A stretch of DNA of 64,000 nt. It comes from Caballeronia sp. LZ062. GTDB lineage: Bacteria; Pseudomonadota; Gammaproteobacteria; Burkholderiales; Burkholderiaceae. Location: positions 1,054,001 to 1,118,000 of the forward strand of contig NZ_JARTWB010000001.1 of NCBI RefSeq assembly GCF_031450785.1. Direction: 5' to 3'. A model generated the notes under the pieces. The model did not search any database, had not been told where the DNA came from, and saw only the letters and a list, made by a program, of their open reading frames with translations. Shown here one piece after another: positions 10,574-19,698 of the stretch (its first letter is position 1; each line of letters starts with the position of its first letter). The translations under genes were made by a program, and so were the position numbers.

Positions 10574-11371
10574 ATGAATCAGATGAATCCCGCCTTTGTG
10601 ATGCCAGATGTCCAAAGCACGCCCGACACGCGTCAGATCGAGATCCAGCGCGTCGGCGTCAAGGGCGTGCGGCATCCGTTGTCGGTGCGCACAGAAAGCG
10701 GTGTGCAGCCGAGCGTCGGCGTATGGAATCTCGACGTGCATTTGCCCGCCGAACAGAAAGGCACGCACATGTCGCGCTTCGTCGCGCTGCTCGAAGAGCA
10801 TCGCGAGCCGCTGGATCAGGCCGCGCTGCGTGCCATGCTCGCGTCGATGCTGGCGAAGCTCGAAGCGCATTCCGGCCGCATCGAAGTGACGCTGCCGTAT
10901 TTTGTGATGAAGACGGCGCCGGTGTCCGGCGTGCAGAGCCTGCTCGACTATGAGGCGACCTTCATCGCCGAGAAGCGCGACGGCGAAACGCGTCTGTCGC
11001 TCAAAGTGCTCGTGCCGGTAACGAGCCTGTGTCCGTGTTCGAAGAAAATCTCGCAGTACGGCGCGCACAATCAGCGCTCGCACGTGACTATCTCGGCGCA
11101 ATTGTCGGGCGACGTGGCGGTGGAAGACTTGGTGCGCATCGCGGAGGAAGAGGCATCGTGCGAACTGTGGGGCCTGCTCAAGCGCCCCGACGAGAAGTTC
11201 GTGACCGAGCGCGCCTATGAGAATCCCAAGTTTGTGGAAGACCTCGTGCGCGATATCGCGACGCGGCTGAACGCGGACGAGCGCATCGCCGCCTATGTGC
11301 TCGAAGCGGAGAACTTCGAGTCGATCCACAATCACAGCGCGTATGCGGTGATCGAGCGCGACAAGCCGTGA
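10574..11371 (+). CDS. folE2: GTP cyclohydrolase I type 2 (FolE2/COG1469)
   Basis: 265 residues. It converts GTP to 7,8-dihydroneopterin triphosphate, the first step of folate and queuosine-type pterin synthesis. Recognisable blocks are [17 protein letters not shown] and [10 protein letters not shown], the last containing the active-site cysteine, with SIHNHSAYA near the C-terminus. FolE2 enzymes use metals other than zinc and are often deployed in zinc limitation in organisms that also have FolE; in Burkholderia, FolE2 is common as a housekeeping enzyme. No Zur-like site was recognised. The gene is flanked by terminators on both sides, so it is monocistronic. Confidence 0.95.
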   Translation: MNQMNPAFVMPDVQSTPDTRQIEIQRVGVKGVRHPLSVRTESGVQPSVGVWNLDVHLPAEQKGTHMSRFVALLEEHREPLDQAALRAMLASMLAKLEAHSGRIEVTLPYFVMKTAPVSGVQSLLDYEATFIAEKRDGETRLSLKVLVPVTSLCPCSKKISQYGAHNQRSHVTISAQLSGDVAVEDLVRIAEEEASCELWGLLKRPDEKFVTERAYENPKFVEDLVRDIATRLNADERIAAYVLEAENFESIHNHSAYAVIERDKP

Positions 11372-11396
11372 TTGCGTGCGGGAAAACGTCGAGTGC

Positions 11397-11423
11397 AAGC
11401 CGGTCCGAGCGACCGGCTTTTTT
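11397..11423 (+). terminator. Terminator after folE2
   Basis: Stem AAGCCGGTC / GACCGGCTT with a five-base loop and a run of T, 26 bases after the folE2 stop. It abuts the 3' end of the convergent LysR gene. Confidence 0.88.
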
Positions 11424-12319
11424 CATGCGAATTCCATTTGCGCCGACGCATGCGTCTGGCGCACCGAGTCCACGACAAGCGACGCCAGCCGGTCGATTGG
11501 CGGCGAGGCGCTTCCCGGTGCACGATGCAGCGCGAGCGTGATGGCGGGCAGTGTCGGCAGGCCGTGTTCGGCTTCGTCGAGCGCGCGCACGGTGGCAGGC
11601 AGGCCGTAGCACGTGCGCACGGTCACGCCGAGTCCTGCGGCGGCTGCCGCCCACAAACCGGAGAGGCTCGGGCTCGTGAAGGCGACGCGCCATTTGATGC
11701 CCGCGCGATCCAGCGCCGCCGTCGCCGCGCTGTGAAACAGACAGGGACGGTCAAACGCGATGAGCGGCAGCGGCTCGTCGCGGCTCATTTGCCACGGAAC
11801 GGTTGACGAGCCGATCCAGCGCATCGACGGGGAGGCGAGCGGCTGCATCTGCGCCGCGCCCGTCGTGCCCCACACGAGCGCGAGGTCGAGCTGCCCGGCG
11901 TCGATGCGTTCCAGCAGTTCGGTATTGCGCGCGACGCGTGCCTCAATCCGCACTTTCGGATGCGCCCGCGCAAAGCGGCCGAGCACGTCCGGCAGCACGA
12001 CTTCGCCGAAATCTTCCTGCAGACCGAGCCGAATCCAGCCTTCCAGATCGACGCCGCGTACCGCGACGGACGCTTCGTCGTTCAGTTCGACGAGGCGTCG
12101 CGCGTAAGCGAGCATGACTTCACCCGCGTCCGTCAGCGCGAGCCCGCGCCCGGATTTGCGAAAGAGCCTGATGCCGGCTTGCTCTTCTAGCTTGCGAATC
12201 TGCGCGCTGATCGCGGACGTCGAGCGCCCGACGCGATCCGCCGCTTTCGCAAAGCTGCCGAGGTCCATGCCGGCGACGAAGCTGCGCAGCACGGCAAGGT
12301 CGAACGTAACGTGATTCAT
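11423..12319 (-). CDS. LysR-family transcriptional regulator
   Basis: 298 residues with an N-terminal winged helix-turn-helix (FAKAADRVGRSTSAISAQIRKLE, about residues 20-45) and a C-terminal LysR substrate domain. The start was placed at MNHVTFDL, which has AGGAT at usable distance; an ATG three codons upstream has no room for a ribosome site. It is divergent from an MFS transporter gene, the classical arrangement for a LysR regulator of its neighbour. The inverted repeat at 12335-12357 between them is a candidate operator. The inducer is unknown. Confidence 0.9.
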   Translation of the reverse strand: MNHVTFDLAVLRSFVAGMDLGSFAKAADRVGRSTSAISAQIRKLEEQAGIRLFRKSGRGLALTDAGEVMLAYARRLVELNDEASVAVRGVDLEGWIRLGLQEDFGEVVLPDVLGRFARAHPKVRIEARVARNTELLERIDAGQLDLALVWGTTGAAQMQPLASPSMRWIGSSTVPWQMSRDEPLPLIAFDRPCLFHSAATAALDRAGIKWRVAFTSPSLSGLWAAAAAGLGVTVRTCYGLPATVRALDEAEHGLPTLPAITLALHRAPGSASPPIDRLASLVVDSVRQTHASAQMEFA

Positions 12320-12334
12320 CGCAACCATCCTGGT

Positions 12335-12357
12335 TTTTCGGACGACGCATCCGAAAA
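12335..12357. promoter_or_regulatory. Inverted repeat, candidate LysR operator
   Basis: TTTTCGGA and TCCGAAAA form a perfect 8-base inverted repeat with a 7-base spacer, between the divergent LysR and MFS start codons. The size and position fit an LTTR recognition site. No other copy was noticed in the window. Confidence 0.45.
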
Positions 12358-12424
12358 TTTGTGATTTTCAGGACGATGCTAAGCGGTCAGACTGCTCCGA
12401 GTCAAACTAAAAACGAGGACAGCG

Positions 12425-13657
12425 ATGGCAACACTTCCATTATCAAATGCGCCCACGCTAAGGGCTGCACACCGATGGAAAGTGCTCGGCGTAGGCGTGG
12501 CGGCGAACGCGAGCTTCTCGGCTGCGGCGACGGGCATTCCAACCACAGCGGTGTGGCTGCGCAGCGGCTATCACCTCGACAATGGAGGCTTGGGACTCGT
12601 GCTCGGCGCGCTGGGGCTGGGCGTCGCGGTCTCGGAATTGCCGTGGGGCGTGCTCACGGACCGTTGGGGCGACCGGCCCGTTCTGCTGACGGGCCTGTTC
12701 GCCACGGCTGCCACGCTGCTCGCAATGAGCGTCCTCGCGACGCCGCCCGCGGCCACGCTCGGCTTTCTCGTCTTCGCGATGTGCCTGCTCGGATTGCTCG
12801 GCGGCAGCGTCAACGGATCGAGCGGGCGCGCGGTCATGTCGTGGTTCGCCGAAAACGAGCGCGGCCTCGCGATGAGCATTCGCCAGACGGCGGTCCCGCT
12901 GGGCGGCGGAATCGGCGCGGCGCTGCTGCCGTGGCTCGCCTCGACGCATGGCTTCACGGCGGTGTTCGGCGCGCTCGCCGCGATGTGCGCGGTCTCGGGT
13001 GCATTCGCGTGGCGCTGGCTGCGCGAGCCGCCGGTGGCCGCGCATCGGCCAGCCGCGCTCCTCACCGATCCAGCGAATCGCAGCCCGCTTCGGCGCCCGT
13101 GCATCTGGCGGATGGTGACGGGCATCGGCGTGCTGTGCGTGCCGCAGTTCGCGGTGCTGACCTTCGCGACCGTGTTCCTGCACGATGCGGGCGGCTTCGG
13201 CGTCACGGCGATCAGCGCGACGATGGGCGCGATCCAGCTCGGCGCGATGGTCATGCGCGTCGCGAGCGGCCGTCTCACGGACCGGCACGGCAATCGGCGC
13301 GCGTATTTGCGTGCTTCGACGCTCGTGGCGTCGGCATCGTTCGTCGCGCTGGCGGCGGCCACGGCGTTCGGCGTTGCGCGCGCGCCGGTGCTGCTTGCCG
13401 CGATCCTCGTGCTCGCGGGCGTGTGCGTGTCCGCATGGCACGGCGTCGCGTACACGGAACTGGCAACGCTCGCCGGCACCGCGCACGCGGGCACCGTGCT
13501 CGGCATGGCGAATACGGCGGTGTACGTCGGGTTCTTTCTGACGCCGCTCGCCATTGCGCAAGTGTTGTCGTTCGGCTCGTGGACGACCGTATGGCTCGTG
13601 GCCGGACTGTCTGCGCTCTTCGCGCTGCCGTTGTTTCCGCGGCGCGCCCGGCCGTAG
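12425..13657 (+). CDS. MFS transporter
   Basis: 410 residues with about twelve hydrophobic segments. The loop after the second segment carries GVLTDRWGDRP and a similar GRLTDRHGNRR occurs in the second half, the two MFS signature loops. It is probably an efflux or cyanate/drug-type transporter of the inner membrane; the substrate cannot be read. GAGGAC lies just before the ATG. The divergent LysR gene is the likely regulator. A GST gene follows closely (36 bases) and may be cotranscribed. Confidence 0.88.
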   Translation: MATLPLSNAPTLRAAHRWKVLGVGVAANASFSAAATGIPTTAVWLRSGYHLDNGGLGLVLGALGLGVAVSELPWGVLTDRWGDRPVLLTGLFATAATLLAMSVLATPPAATLGFLVFAMCLLGLLGGSVNGSSGRAVMSWFAENERGLAMSIRQTAVPLGGGIGAALLPWLASTHGFTAVFGALAAMCAVSGAFAWRWLREPPVAAHRPAALLTDPANRSPLRRPCIWRMVTGIGVLCVPQFAVLTFATVFLHDAGGFGVTAISATMGAIQLGAMVMRVASGRLTDRHGNRRAYLRASTLVASASFVALAAATAFGVARAPVLLAAILVLAGVCVSAWHGVAYTELATLAGTAHAGTVLGMANTAVYVGFFLTPLAIAQVLSFGSWTTVWLVAGLSALFALPLFPRRARP

Positions 13658-13693
13658 AATGCTTTCCCGGCAATGGCAACGAGGGAGCGCATC

Positions 13694-14320
13694 GTGATTC
13701 TGATCGGCCAATACGACTCGCCGTTCGTGCGGCGCGTCGCCATCGCGTTAAGGCTCTACGACATGCCGTATGAGCATCGCCCGTGGTCCGTGTTCGGCGA
13801 TGCCGACAAGATCGCGCCGTTCAATCCGCTGATTCGCGTGCCGACGCTCGTGCTCGACTCGGGCGACGTGCTCATCGAAAGTGCGATGATCCTCGATTAT
13901 CTCGACGAAGAGGCGGGCCCCGAGCGCGCGATGATTCCGCCGGCGGGCGCCACGCGGCGCCACGCGCTGAAGGTTTGCGCGCTCGCCACGGGTCTTGCCG
14001 ATAAAGCTGTCGCGCTCGTCTACGAACGCGTGCTGCACAGGGAGAAGTCGCAGGCGTGGGTGGATCGCTGCACGGGGCAAGTCGAGCGCGTGCTGGATGT
14101 GCTCGAAGCGGACCGCGCCGCGCGCCCGACGCCGTTCTGGTACGGCGATGCCATCGGTCAAGCGGACATCGCGGTGGCGTGCGCGCTGCGCTTTGCCCGC
14201 GAAGCGCATCCGCAGCTTTTCGCGGAAACGCGCTGGCCGTCGCTCATCGGCCACGCGGACCGCTGCGAGACGCTGCCGGTTTTCAGCGCCGTGGTGCAGC
14301 CGTTCAACCCGCCGAAATAG
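13694..14320 (+). CDS. Glutathione S-transferase family protein
   Basis: 208 residues. An N-terminal thioredoxin-like domain (ILIGQYDSPFVRRVAIALR, with the cis-proline region RVPTLVLDSGDVLIES) binds glutathione, and an all-alpha C-terminal domain follows. SPFVRR places a serine or tyrosine as catalytic residue, as in bacterial beta/theta-like GSTs. The start is a GTG with GAGGGAG at ideal spacing; an in-frame ATG seven codons upstream is the alternative. The function is conjugation or reduction of an unknown substrate. It ends three bases before the convergent tsaD stop. Confidence 0.87.
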   Translation: MILIGQYDSPFVRRVAIALRLYDMPYEHRPWSVFGDADKIAPFNPLIRVPTLVLDSGDVLIESAMILDYLDEEAGPERAMIPPAGATRRHALKVCALATGLADKAVALVYERVLHREKSQAWVDRCTGQVERVLDVLEADRAARPTPFWYGDAIGQADIAVACALRFAREAHPQLFAETRWPSLIGHADRCETLPVFSAVVQPFNPPK

Positions 14321-14323
14321 CGG

Positions 14324-15361
14324 TCAGCCTCCCGCGAGCGAAGTCAGGTCCCAGCGCGGCTTCACGGTGAACGCGTAATCGCGCACGGCCTGGTCCGGCC
14401 AGCGCGCGAGCCGCAGCGCGCCCGCCAGCGCGATCATCGCGCCATTGTCGGTGCAAAGCGATAAATCCGGATAGTGCACGTCGAAGCGGCGCTTCTTCGC
14501 CGCAGCCGAGAGCGCCTCGCGCAACTGCCGGTTCGCGCCGACGCCGCCCGCCACGACGAGCCGCTTGAGGCCCGTCTTCTTCAGCGCGGCGAGCGACTTG
14601 GCGACCAGCACGTCGACGGCGGCATCGACGAAACCGCGCGCCAGGTCGGCTTTCGCCTGCTCGCAGACGTTCCCGCCCGACGCACCGAGCTTGCGGCTAT
14701 GCGTCAGCACGGCGGTTTTCAGGCCGCTAAAGCTGAAGTCGAGGTCGCCCGAATGCAGCATCGGGCGCGGCAGCGCGACCGCGCCCGGCGTACCGAATTC
14801 GGCCAGACGCGACACTTCCGGCCCGCCCGGATAGCCGAGCCCGAGCAGCTTCGCGGTCTTGTCGAAGGCCTCGCCGGCGGCATCGTCCAGCGTTTCGCCG
14901 AGCGTCTCGTAGACGCCCACATCGGTGACGCGCATCAGTTGCGTATGGCCGCCCGACACCAGGAGCGCGACGAACGGAAACGGCGGCGGCGAATCGACGA
15001 GAAGCGGCGAGAGCAGATGCCCTTCCAGATGGTGAATGCCGACAGTCGGCTTGTCCCACGCCATGGCGAGCGCATTGGCGATGCTCGCGCCGACCAGCAG
15101 CGCGCCTGCCAGACCCGGTCCTTGCGTGAACGCGATCGCGTCGATGCTGTGGCGCTCGACGCGCGCCTCGTTCATCACCTGTTCGAGCAGCGGCAGCGCG
15201 CGGCGGATGTGATCGCGCGACGCGAGTTCCGGCACGACGCCGCCGTACTCGCGATGCATGGCGATCTGCGAGTGAAGGGCGTGCGAAAGCAGGCCGCGCT
15301 CTGTGTCGTAGAGCGCGAGGCCGGTTTCGTCGCAGGAACTTTCGATGCCGAGAACGAGCAT
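14324..15361 (-). CDS. tsaD: tRNA N6-threonylcarbamoyladenosine synthase catalytic subunit
   Basis: 345 residues of the ASKHA fold. It transfers threonylcarbamoyl to A37 of ANN-decoding tRNAs, working with TsaB, TsaC and TsaE. The start is [13 protein letters not shown], and the metal-binding histidines are in [19 protein letters not shown] and [10 protein letters not shown] bind nucleotide and substrate. Chosen start is the ATG immediately before LVLGIESS; nine upstream codons are possible but not conserved in the family. It is divergent from the flavoprotein gene at 15451. Confidence 0.96.
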   Translation of the reverse strand: MLVLGIESSCDETGLALYDTERGLLSHALHSQIAMHREYGGVVPELASRDHIRRALPLLEQVMNEARVERHSIDAIAFTQGPGLAGALLVGASIANALAMAWDKPTVGIHHLEGHLLSPLLVDSPPPFPFVALLVSGGHTQLMRVTDVGVYETLGETLDDAAGEAFDKTAKLLGLGYPGGPEVSRLAEFGTPGAVALPRPMLHSGDLDFSFSGLKTAVLTHSRKLGASGGNVCEQAKADLARGFVDAAVDVLVAKSLAALKKTGLKRLVVAGGVGANRQLREALSAAAKKRRFDVHYPDLSLCTDNGAMIALAGALRLARWPDQAVRDYAFTVKPRWDLTSLAGG

Positions 15362-15450
15362 GGCGGTGACATCCACTGGGTGCATCAAGCGAACCGAAAA
15401 GTATAGCAGCGGGCCGCGCGGCGCGTTCGCGGCGGCAGTTACAATGCGGC

Positions 15451-16677
15451 ATGGAATCCTTCGATATCGCCGTGATCGGCGCGGGCGCGGCCGGCATGAT
15501 GTGCGCGGCCGTTGCGGCTCAGACAGGCCGGCGCGTCGTGCTGATCGACCACGCCGAGCGTCTCGCCGAGAAAATCCGAATCTCGGGCGGCGGGCGCTGC
15601 AATTTCACGAACGTCAACGCGCAGCCGGCCAATTTTCTCTCGGCGAATCCGCATTTCTGTCGCTCGGCGCTCGCGCGCTACACGCCGCGCGATTTCCTCG
15701 CTTTGCTCAAGCAGTATCGCGTGAAGTGGCACGAGAAGCACAAAGGCCAGCTTTTCTGCGACGACTCCAGCGAGACGATCATCGACGTCTTGCGCAGCGA
15801 ATGCGAGGCGGGCGGCGTTGCGTGGCGGCGTCCGGTGAGCGTGCACGCGATCCGTCACGACGGCGCGCGCTTCGCACTCGATACGACCGCCGGCGCTATT
15901 GGTGCGCCTGCGCTCGTCATCGCGACGGGCGGCCTGTCGATACCGAAGATCGGCGCGACCGACTTCGGCTACCGCATCGCGAAGCAATTCGGCCACAAGC
16001 TCGTCGATACGCGGCCCGCGCTCGTGCCGCTCACGTTCACGTCCGCCGACTGGGCGCCGTTCGCCGCGCTGTCCGGGCTTTCGCTGCCGGTACGCATCAG
16101 TACCGGAAACGGCAAGACGCGCGGCGAATTCGACGAAGACTTGCTGCTGACGCATCGCGGGCTCTCGGGTCCGGGCGTCCTGCAAATTTCAAGCTACTGG
16201 AATCCGTCCGAGCCGATTCGGGTCGATCTGCTGCCGGAACTCGACGCCACCGAATTGCTGCTGGAAGCGAAAGCCGAATCGCGCAAGCAGATCGGCAACT
16301 TCCTCGCCGAATATTTGCCGGCGCGCCTCGCGCACGCCTGGCTCGACGCGCAGCGCGTGCCGCTCGATGCGCGCCTCGCCGATCTGCCCGACCGCACGCT
16401 GAAGGCAATCGGCGCGTCGTTGTCCGGCTGGTCACTCACGCCGAGCGGCACCGAGGGCTATCGCAAGGCGGAAGTCACCCGCGGCGGAGTCGATACGCGC
16501 GAACTCTCGTCGTCCACGATGATGAGCGAACGCGTGCCCGGCCTCTACTTCGTGGGCGAGGCGGTGGACGTCACCGGCTGGCTCGGCGGCTATAACTTCC
16601 AGTGGGCGTGGGCATCCGGCGTGGCGGCTGGAAAGGCTGCGGCGGAGTACGCACGCGGCGTCGCGAAGGTAGCCTGA
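15451..16677 (+). CDS. NAD(P)/FAD-dependent oxidoreductase of the HI0933/BaiN family
   Basis: 408 residues. The N-terminal FAD fold reads [20 protein letters not shown], followed by the family signature [11 protein letters not shown]. The C-terminal part has [24 protein letters not shown], also typical of this family. It is a soluble flavoprotein; members have been linked to reduction of bile-acid-like double bonds in gut bacteria, but the role in proteobacteria is unsettled. It lies divergently from tsaD and upstream of the yqeY-dnaG-rpoD region, from which it is separated by its own 260-base gap. Confidence 0.9.
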   Translation: MESFDIAVIGAGAAGMMCAAVAAQTGRRVVLIDHAERLAEKIRISGGGRCNFTNVNAQPANFLSANPHFCRSALARYTPRDFLALLKQYRVKWHEKHKGQLFCDDSSETIIDVLRSECEAGGVAWRRPVSVHAIRHDGARFALDTTAGAIGAPALVIATGGLSIPKIGATDFGYRIAKQFGHKLVDTRPALVPLTFTSADWAPFAALSGLSLPVRISTGNGKTRGEFDEDLLLTHRGLSGPGVLQISSYWNPSEPIRVDLLPELDATELLLEAKAESRKQIGNFLAEYLPARLAHAWLDAQRVPLDARLADLPDRTLKAIGASLSGWSLTPSGTEGYRKAEVTRGGVDTRELSSSTMMSERVPGLYFVGEAVDVTGWLGGYNFQWAWASGVAAGKAAAEYARGVAKVA

Positions 16678-16725
16678 GACGTCCGCCCGGCAGGTGTTTC
16701 ACCGGTCTCGGATCACAGACCCGTT

Positions 16726-16734
16726 TGCTATACT
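16726..16734 (+). promoter_or_regulatory. Extended -10 promoter upstream of yqeY-dnaG
   Basis: TGCTATACT is a near-consensus extended -10 element; no good -35 element sits 17 bases upstream. Initiation is expected near 16741. It can drive both the short transcript ending at 16872 and, by readthrough, yqeY-dnaG. Confidence 0.6.
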
Positions 16735-16740
16735 CGGACG

Positions 16741-16875
16741 GTCATCGAAGGAGCCCGCGCGCCTTTTTTCGCGCTTCTTCGCTCTGGCTGACGCGACAGC
16801 GGCGCGCATCGCTGCAAGCTCCAGACGGCCCGCTTACAGTCCCGCTTGAGGAACCTCCCCAAGCGGGTTTTTGCT
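16741..16875 (+). ncRNA. Candidate short RNA or leader in the place of rpsU
   Basis: The stretch between the extended -10 element and a terminator-like hairpin (CCCGCTTG / CAAGCGGG at 16841-16867, then TTTTTGCTTT) would give a transcript of about 135 bases. It has no start codon with a ribosome site and no ribosomal protein S21 sequence, although rpsU commonly precedes dnaG in this part of proteobacterial genomes. It may be an independent small RNA, an attenuating leader for yqeY-dnaG, or a scar left by loss or transfer of rpsU. No match to a known RNA family was recognised. Confidence 0.4.
16841..16872 (+). terminator. Terminator-like hairpin before yqeY
   Basis: Stem CCCGCTTG / CAAGCGGG with an 11-base loop, followed by five T. 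It lies 69 bases before the yqeY start, so it would attenuate transcription into yqeY-dnaG. Confidence 0.7.
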
Positions 16876-16940
16876 TTCGCGGCGCAAGGCAGTCGGCAAG
16901 TCGGCCGGAATTTCTTTTTCGCAATTGCACCGGGTGAAAG

Positions 16941-17387
16941 ATGAGCCTCAAGGACCAGATCAACGACGACATGAAGACTGCCATGCGCGCGCGCGAAACC
17001 GAGCGCCTCGGCACGATTCGCCTGCTGCTCGCGGCGATCAAGCAGCGTGAAGTCGACGATCGCGTGACGCTCGACGACGCGGGCGTGACCGCCGTCATCG
17101 ACAAAATGATCAAGCAGCGCAAGGATTCGGTCAGCCAGTTTCAGGCGGCGGGCCGCGACGATCTCGTCGCGAAGGAAAACGCCGAACTCGCCGTGCTCGC
17201 CGCGTACATGCCGGAGCAGCTTTCCGCCGATGCGATCGCCGCCGAAGTGCAGGCCGCCGTCGCCGCGACGGGCGCCACCGGTCCGCAGGACATGGGCAAG
17301 GTCATGGGCGTGCTCAAGACGAAACTCGCGGGCAAGGCGGACATGACCGCCGTTTCCGCGCAGGTGAAAGCGGCGCTCGCGAAGTAA
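16941..17387 (+). CDS. GatB/YqeY domain-containing protein
   Basis: 148 residues, the usual length of stand-alone YqeY proteins. It begins MSLKDQINDDMKTAMRARE and contains AYMPEQLS and the GPQDMGKVMGVLKTKLAGKADM block that resembles the C-terminal tail domain of the amidotransferase subunit GatB. The family is thought to act on tRNA or to bind RNA; its exact role is not known. GGGTG precedes the ATG. It lies 21 bases before dnaG, probably in the same transcript. Confidence 0.9.
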   Translation: MSLKDQINDDMKTAMRARETERLGTIRLLLAAIKQREVDDRVTLDDAGVTAVIDKMIKQRKDSVSQFQAAGRDDLVAKENAELAVLAAYMPEQLSADAIAAEVQAAVAATGATGPQDMGKVMGVLKTKLAGKADMTAVSAQVKAALAK

Positions 17388-17408
17388 CCGCTTCCGCGCT
17401 CTCATCAG

Positions 17409-19292
17409 GTGATTCCTCACGCATTTCTGCAGGATTTGCTCAACCGCGTCGATATCGTCGACGTGGTGGGCCGCTACGTCCAGTTGAAGAAGGGCGGCGC
17501 GAACTTCATGGGCCTGTGCCCGTTTCATAACGAGAAAAGCCCGTCGTTCACCGTGAGTCCGACGAAGCAGTTTTATCACTGCTTTGGCTGCGGCGCGCAC
17601 GGCACGGCCATCGGCTTTCTCATGGAGCACACGGGGCTCACGTTCCCCGAAGCCGTGAAGGATCTGGCGCAAGGCGCGGGTTTGACGGTGCCGCAGGAGC
17701 CGTCGAATTCGTTCCGCGGCGGCGGTTATGGCAGCGAAAGCGCGCCGAGCAAGGCGGTGAGCGTCGCGCTGACGGAAGTCATGCAGACGGCCTGCGATTT
17801 CTACAGGAAGCAGTTGCGCGCGGCGCCGAACGCCATCGCGTATCTGAAAAAGCGCGGATTGACCGGGGAGGTGGCGGCGCGCTTCGGCCTGGGCTACGCG
17901 CCGGACGGCTGGCAGAACCTGGAAGCCGCGTTCCCCGACTACCGCAACGACAATCTCGTCGAAGCGGGCCTCGTCATCGTCAGCGAGAAGACTGACGCGC
18001 AAGGCCAGCCGCGCCGCTACGACCGCTTTCGCGAACGCGTGATGTTCCCCATCCGCAACGTGAAGGGCAACGTTATCGGCTTCGGCGGGCGCGTGCTGGA
18101 TGGCGGCGAGCCCAAGTATTTGAATTCGCCGGAAACGCCGCTATTTAGCAAAGGCAGCGAGCTGTACGGCCTCTTCGAAGCGCGCCTCGCCATTCGCGAA
18201 TTGGGCTACGCGCTCGTCGTCGAAGGGTATATGGATGTCGTCGCGCTCGCCCAACTCGGCTTTGCGAACGCGGTCGCCACGTTGGGGACGGCGTGCACGC
18301 CCATCCACGTGCAAAAGCTCTTCCGGCAGACCGACACCGTGGTGTTCAGCTTCGACGGCGATTCGGCCGGCCGACGCGCCGCGCGCCGCGCGCTCGAAGC
18401 GGCGCTGCCGCACGCGGCGGACAATCGGACCATCAAGTTCCTCTTCCTGCCGAAGGAGCACGATCCGGACAGCTACGTGCGCGAATTCGGCACGGACGGC
18501 TTCGGCGAACAGGTCGATCGCGCTATGCCGTTGTCGCAATTCCTCTTGAACGAGGTGCTGAACGACAAGGAACTGGAGCAGCCGGAGGGCCGCGCGAAGG
18601 CGCTCTTCGACGCAAAGCCGCTCCTGCAAGCCCTTCCGGCGAACGCGTTGCGGGTGCAGATCCTGCATATGCTGGCAGACCGGCTCGCGACGCCGTTCAC
18701 GGAAATTGCGGCGCTTTGCGACATCGACTCACGCGCCGCGGCCGTCGCCCGCGCGTCGGTGCCGAAGAGCGAGCGGCGTCGCGTGACGGGCCAGGAGCAG
18801 CGGGCGCTGCGCAATCTGGTGATGTATCCGGGCATCGCGGCATCGCTCGATGAAGAGAGCGAACGCACACTCGTGACCATGACCGAGCACGGTGAATTGT
18901 TTAGCGAAGTGCTCGGCCATGTGCGCGAGTTGGGCGGCGCGGCGGAATTTCAGATGTTGTCGGACGTTTTGAGAAATGCAGCAAATGCACCGACCTACGA
19001 GGATATCTTCCAGGAAATTCTCGCCTATGATGAAAACGTGCGGGATTTGCTGTTACGCGACCCGTCCGACGAAGACGCTGCGCAGCGCGTCGACGAGCAA
19101 AAGCGGCTGTTGACGGAAGAACTGCTTGCAACGGTCGTCAAGCTGCGCCACGACAGTTACCGTGCGCGGCTCGATCAACTGGCGCGGCAGGCAAGCCTCT
19201 CGGCGGAGGAGGTGGCGGAGTTCTCGGATCTGTCGGCGAAAGTCGCGCAGATCAAGGCGGGACGGGGCGCAAGCCCGGATCGCGGGAGGTGA
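17409..19292 (+). CDS. dnaG: DNA primase
   Basis: 627 residues. It synthesises RNA primers at the replication fork. The N-terminal zinc-binding domain has CPFHNEKSPSF and YHCFGCGAHG, about residues 38-65. The TOPRIM catalytic core shows VEGYMDVVAL and FDGDSAGRRAARRAL. The C-terminal helicase-binding domain is helical and less conserved. The start is GTG, preceded by a weak purine stretch; the family usually starts at this position (IPHAFLQDLL). It is located between yqeY and rpoD, with a promoter for rpoD at its 3' end. Confidence 0.97.
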   Translation: MIPHAFLQDLLNRVDIVDVVGRYVQLKKGGANFMGLCPFHNEKSPSFTVSPTKQFYHCFGCGAHGTAIGFLMEHTGLTFPEAVKDLAQGAGLTVPQEPSNSFRGGGYGSESAPSKAVSVALTEVMQTACDFYRKQLRAAPNAIAYLKKRGLTGEVAARFGLGYAPDGWQNLEAAFPDYRNDNLVEAGLVIVSEKTDAQGQPRRYDRFRERVMFPIRNVKGNVIGFGGRVLDGGEPKYLNSPETPLFSKGSELYGLFEARLAIRELGYALVVEGYMDVVALAQLGFANAVATLGTACTPIHVQKLFRQTDTVVFSFDGDSAGRRAARRALEAALPHAADNRTIKFLFLPKEHDPDSYVREFGTDGFGEQVDRAMPLSQFLLNEVLNDKELEQPEGRAKALFDAKPLLQALPANALRVQILHMLADRLATPFTEIAALCDIDSRAAAVARASVPKSERRRVTGQEQRALRNLVMYPGIAASLDEESERTLVTMTEHGELFSEVLGHVRELGGAAEFQMLSDVLRNAANAPTYEDIFQEILAYDENVRDLLLRDPSDEDAAQRVDEQKRLLTEELLATVVKLRHDSYRARLDQLARQASLSAEEVAEFSDLSAKVAQIKAGRGASPDRGR

Positions 19293-19294
19293 AC

Positions 19295-19303
19295 TGCTAT
19301 AAT
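19295..19303 (+). promoter_or_regulatory. Extended -10 promoter for rpoD
   Basis: TGCTATAAT, a consensus -10 with the TG extension, lies right after the dnaG stop. No convincing -35 element is present at 17 bases. The resulting rpoD leader would be almost 390 bases long. Confidence 0.6.
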
Positions 19304-19698
19304 AAAAAGTTGAAATTCGTTGCTTTTTTTCAACGATTTGTACGATTGCGCTGGCTGTCGACTTTGGTGGCGGCGAGACGTGCGAAACGTTTCAGAGAAG
19401 TTACGAGAGTTGCAAGGGCGCTGACTGAATCGGCAATCGAAGCCCGATGAAGCGGCGAAAGTGCCGCGAAAGCGAGGCTCGACACATACAAGAGGCGGAT
19501 AAGCACGCCGACGAACAGACGGGCGCAAGGGTAGCGGCTGCTATTGCGAGTAGGAGCGATTCACGTTCGGGCGCGTTGCTCGAACCGCGATAGCGCCCCG
19601 GGCAGGGCACGCAGCCACGCAGTGAGGCACGTGCGCATTGGGTATTCACGGTTCCATCGGTTGCCGTCCGGCAGCCGCGAGTCGAGACTAGAGCCTGT
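19304..19698 (+). other. Long untranslated leader of rpoD
   Basis: About 395 bases between the promoter and the rpoD start. No gene, known riboswitch or terminator was recognised. The length leaves room for regulation of sigma-factor synthesis or a second promoter. Confidence 0.4.

Noticed and set aside
11029..11220. Short plus-strand frame inside folE2
   Set aside because: Out-of-frame overlap with a conserved gene and no support.
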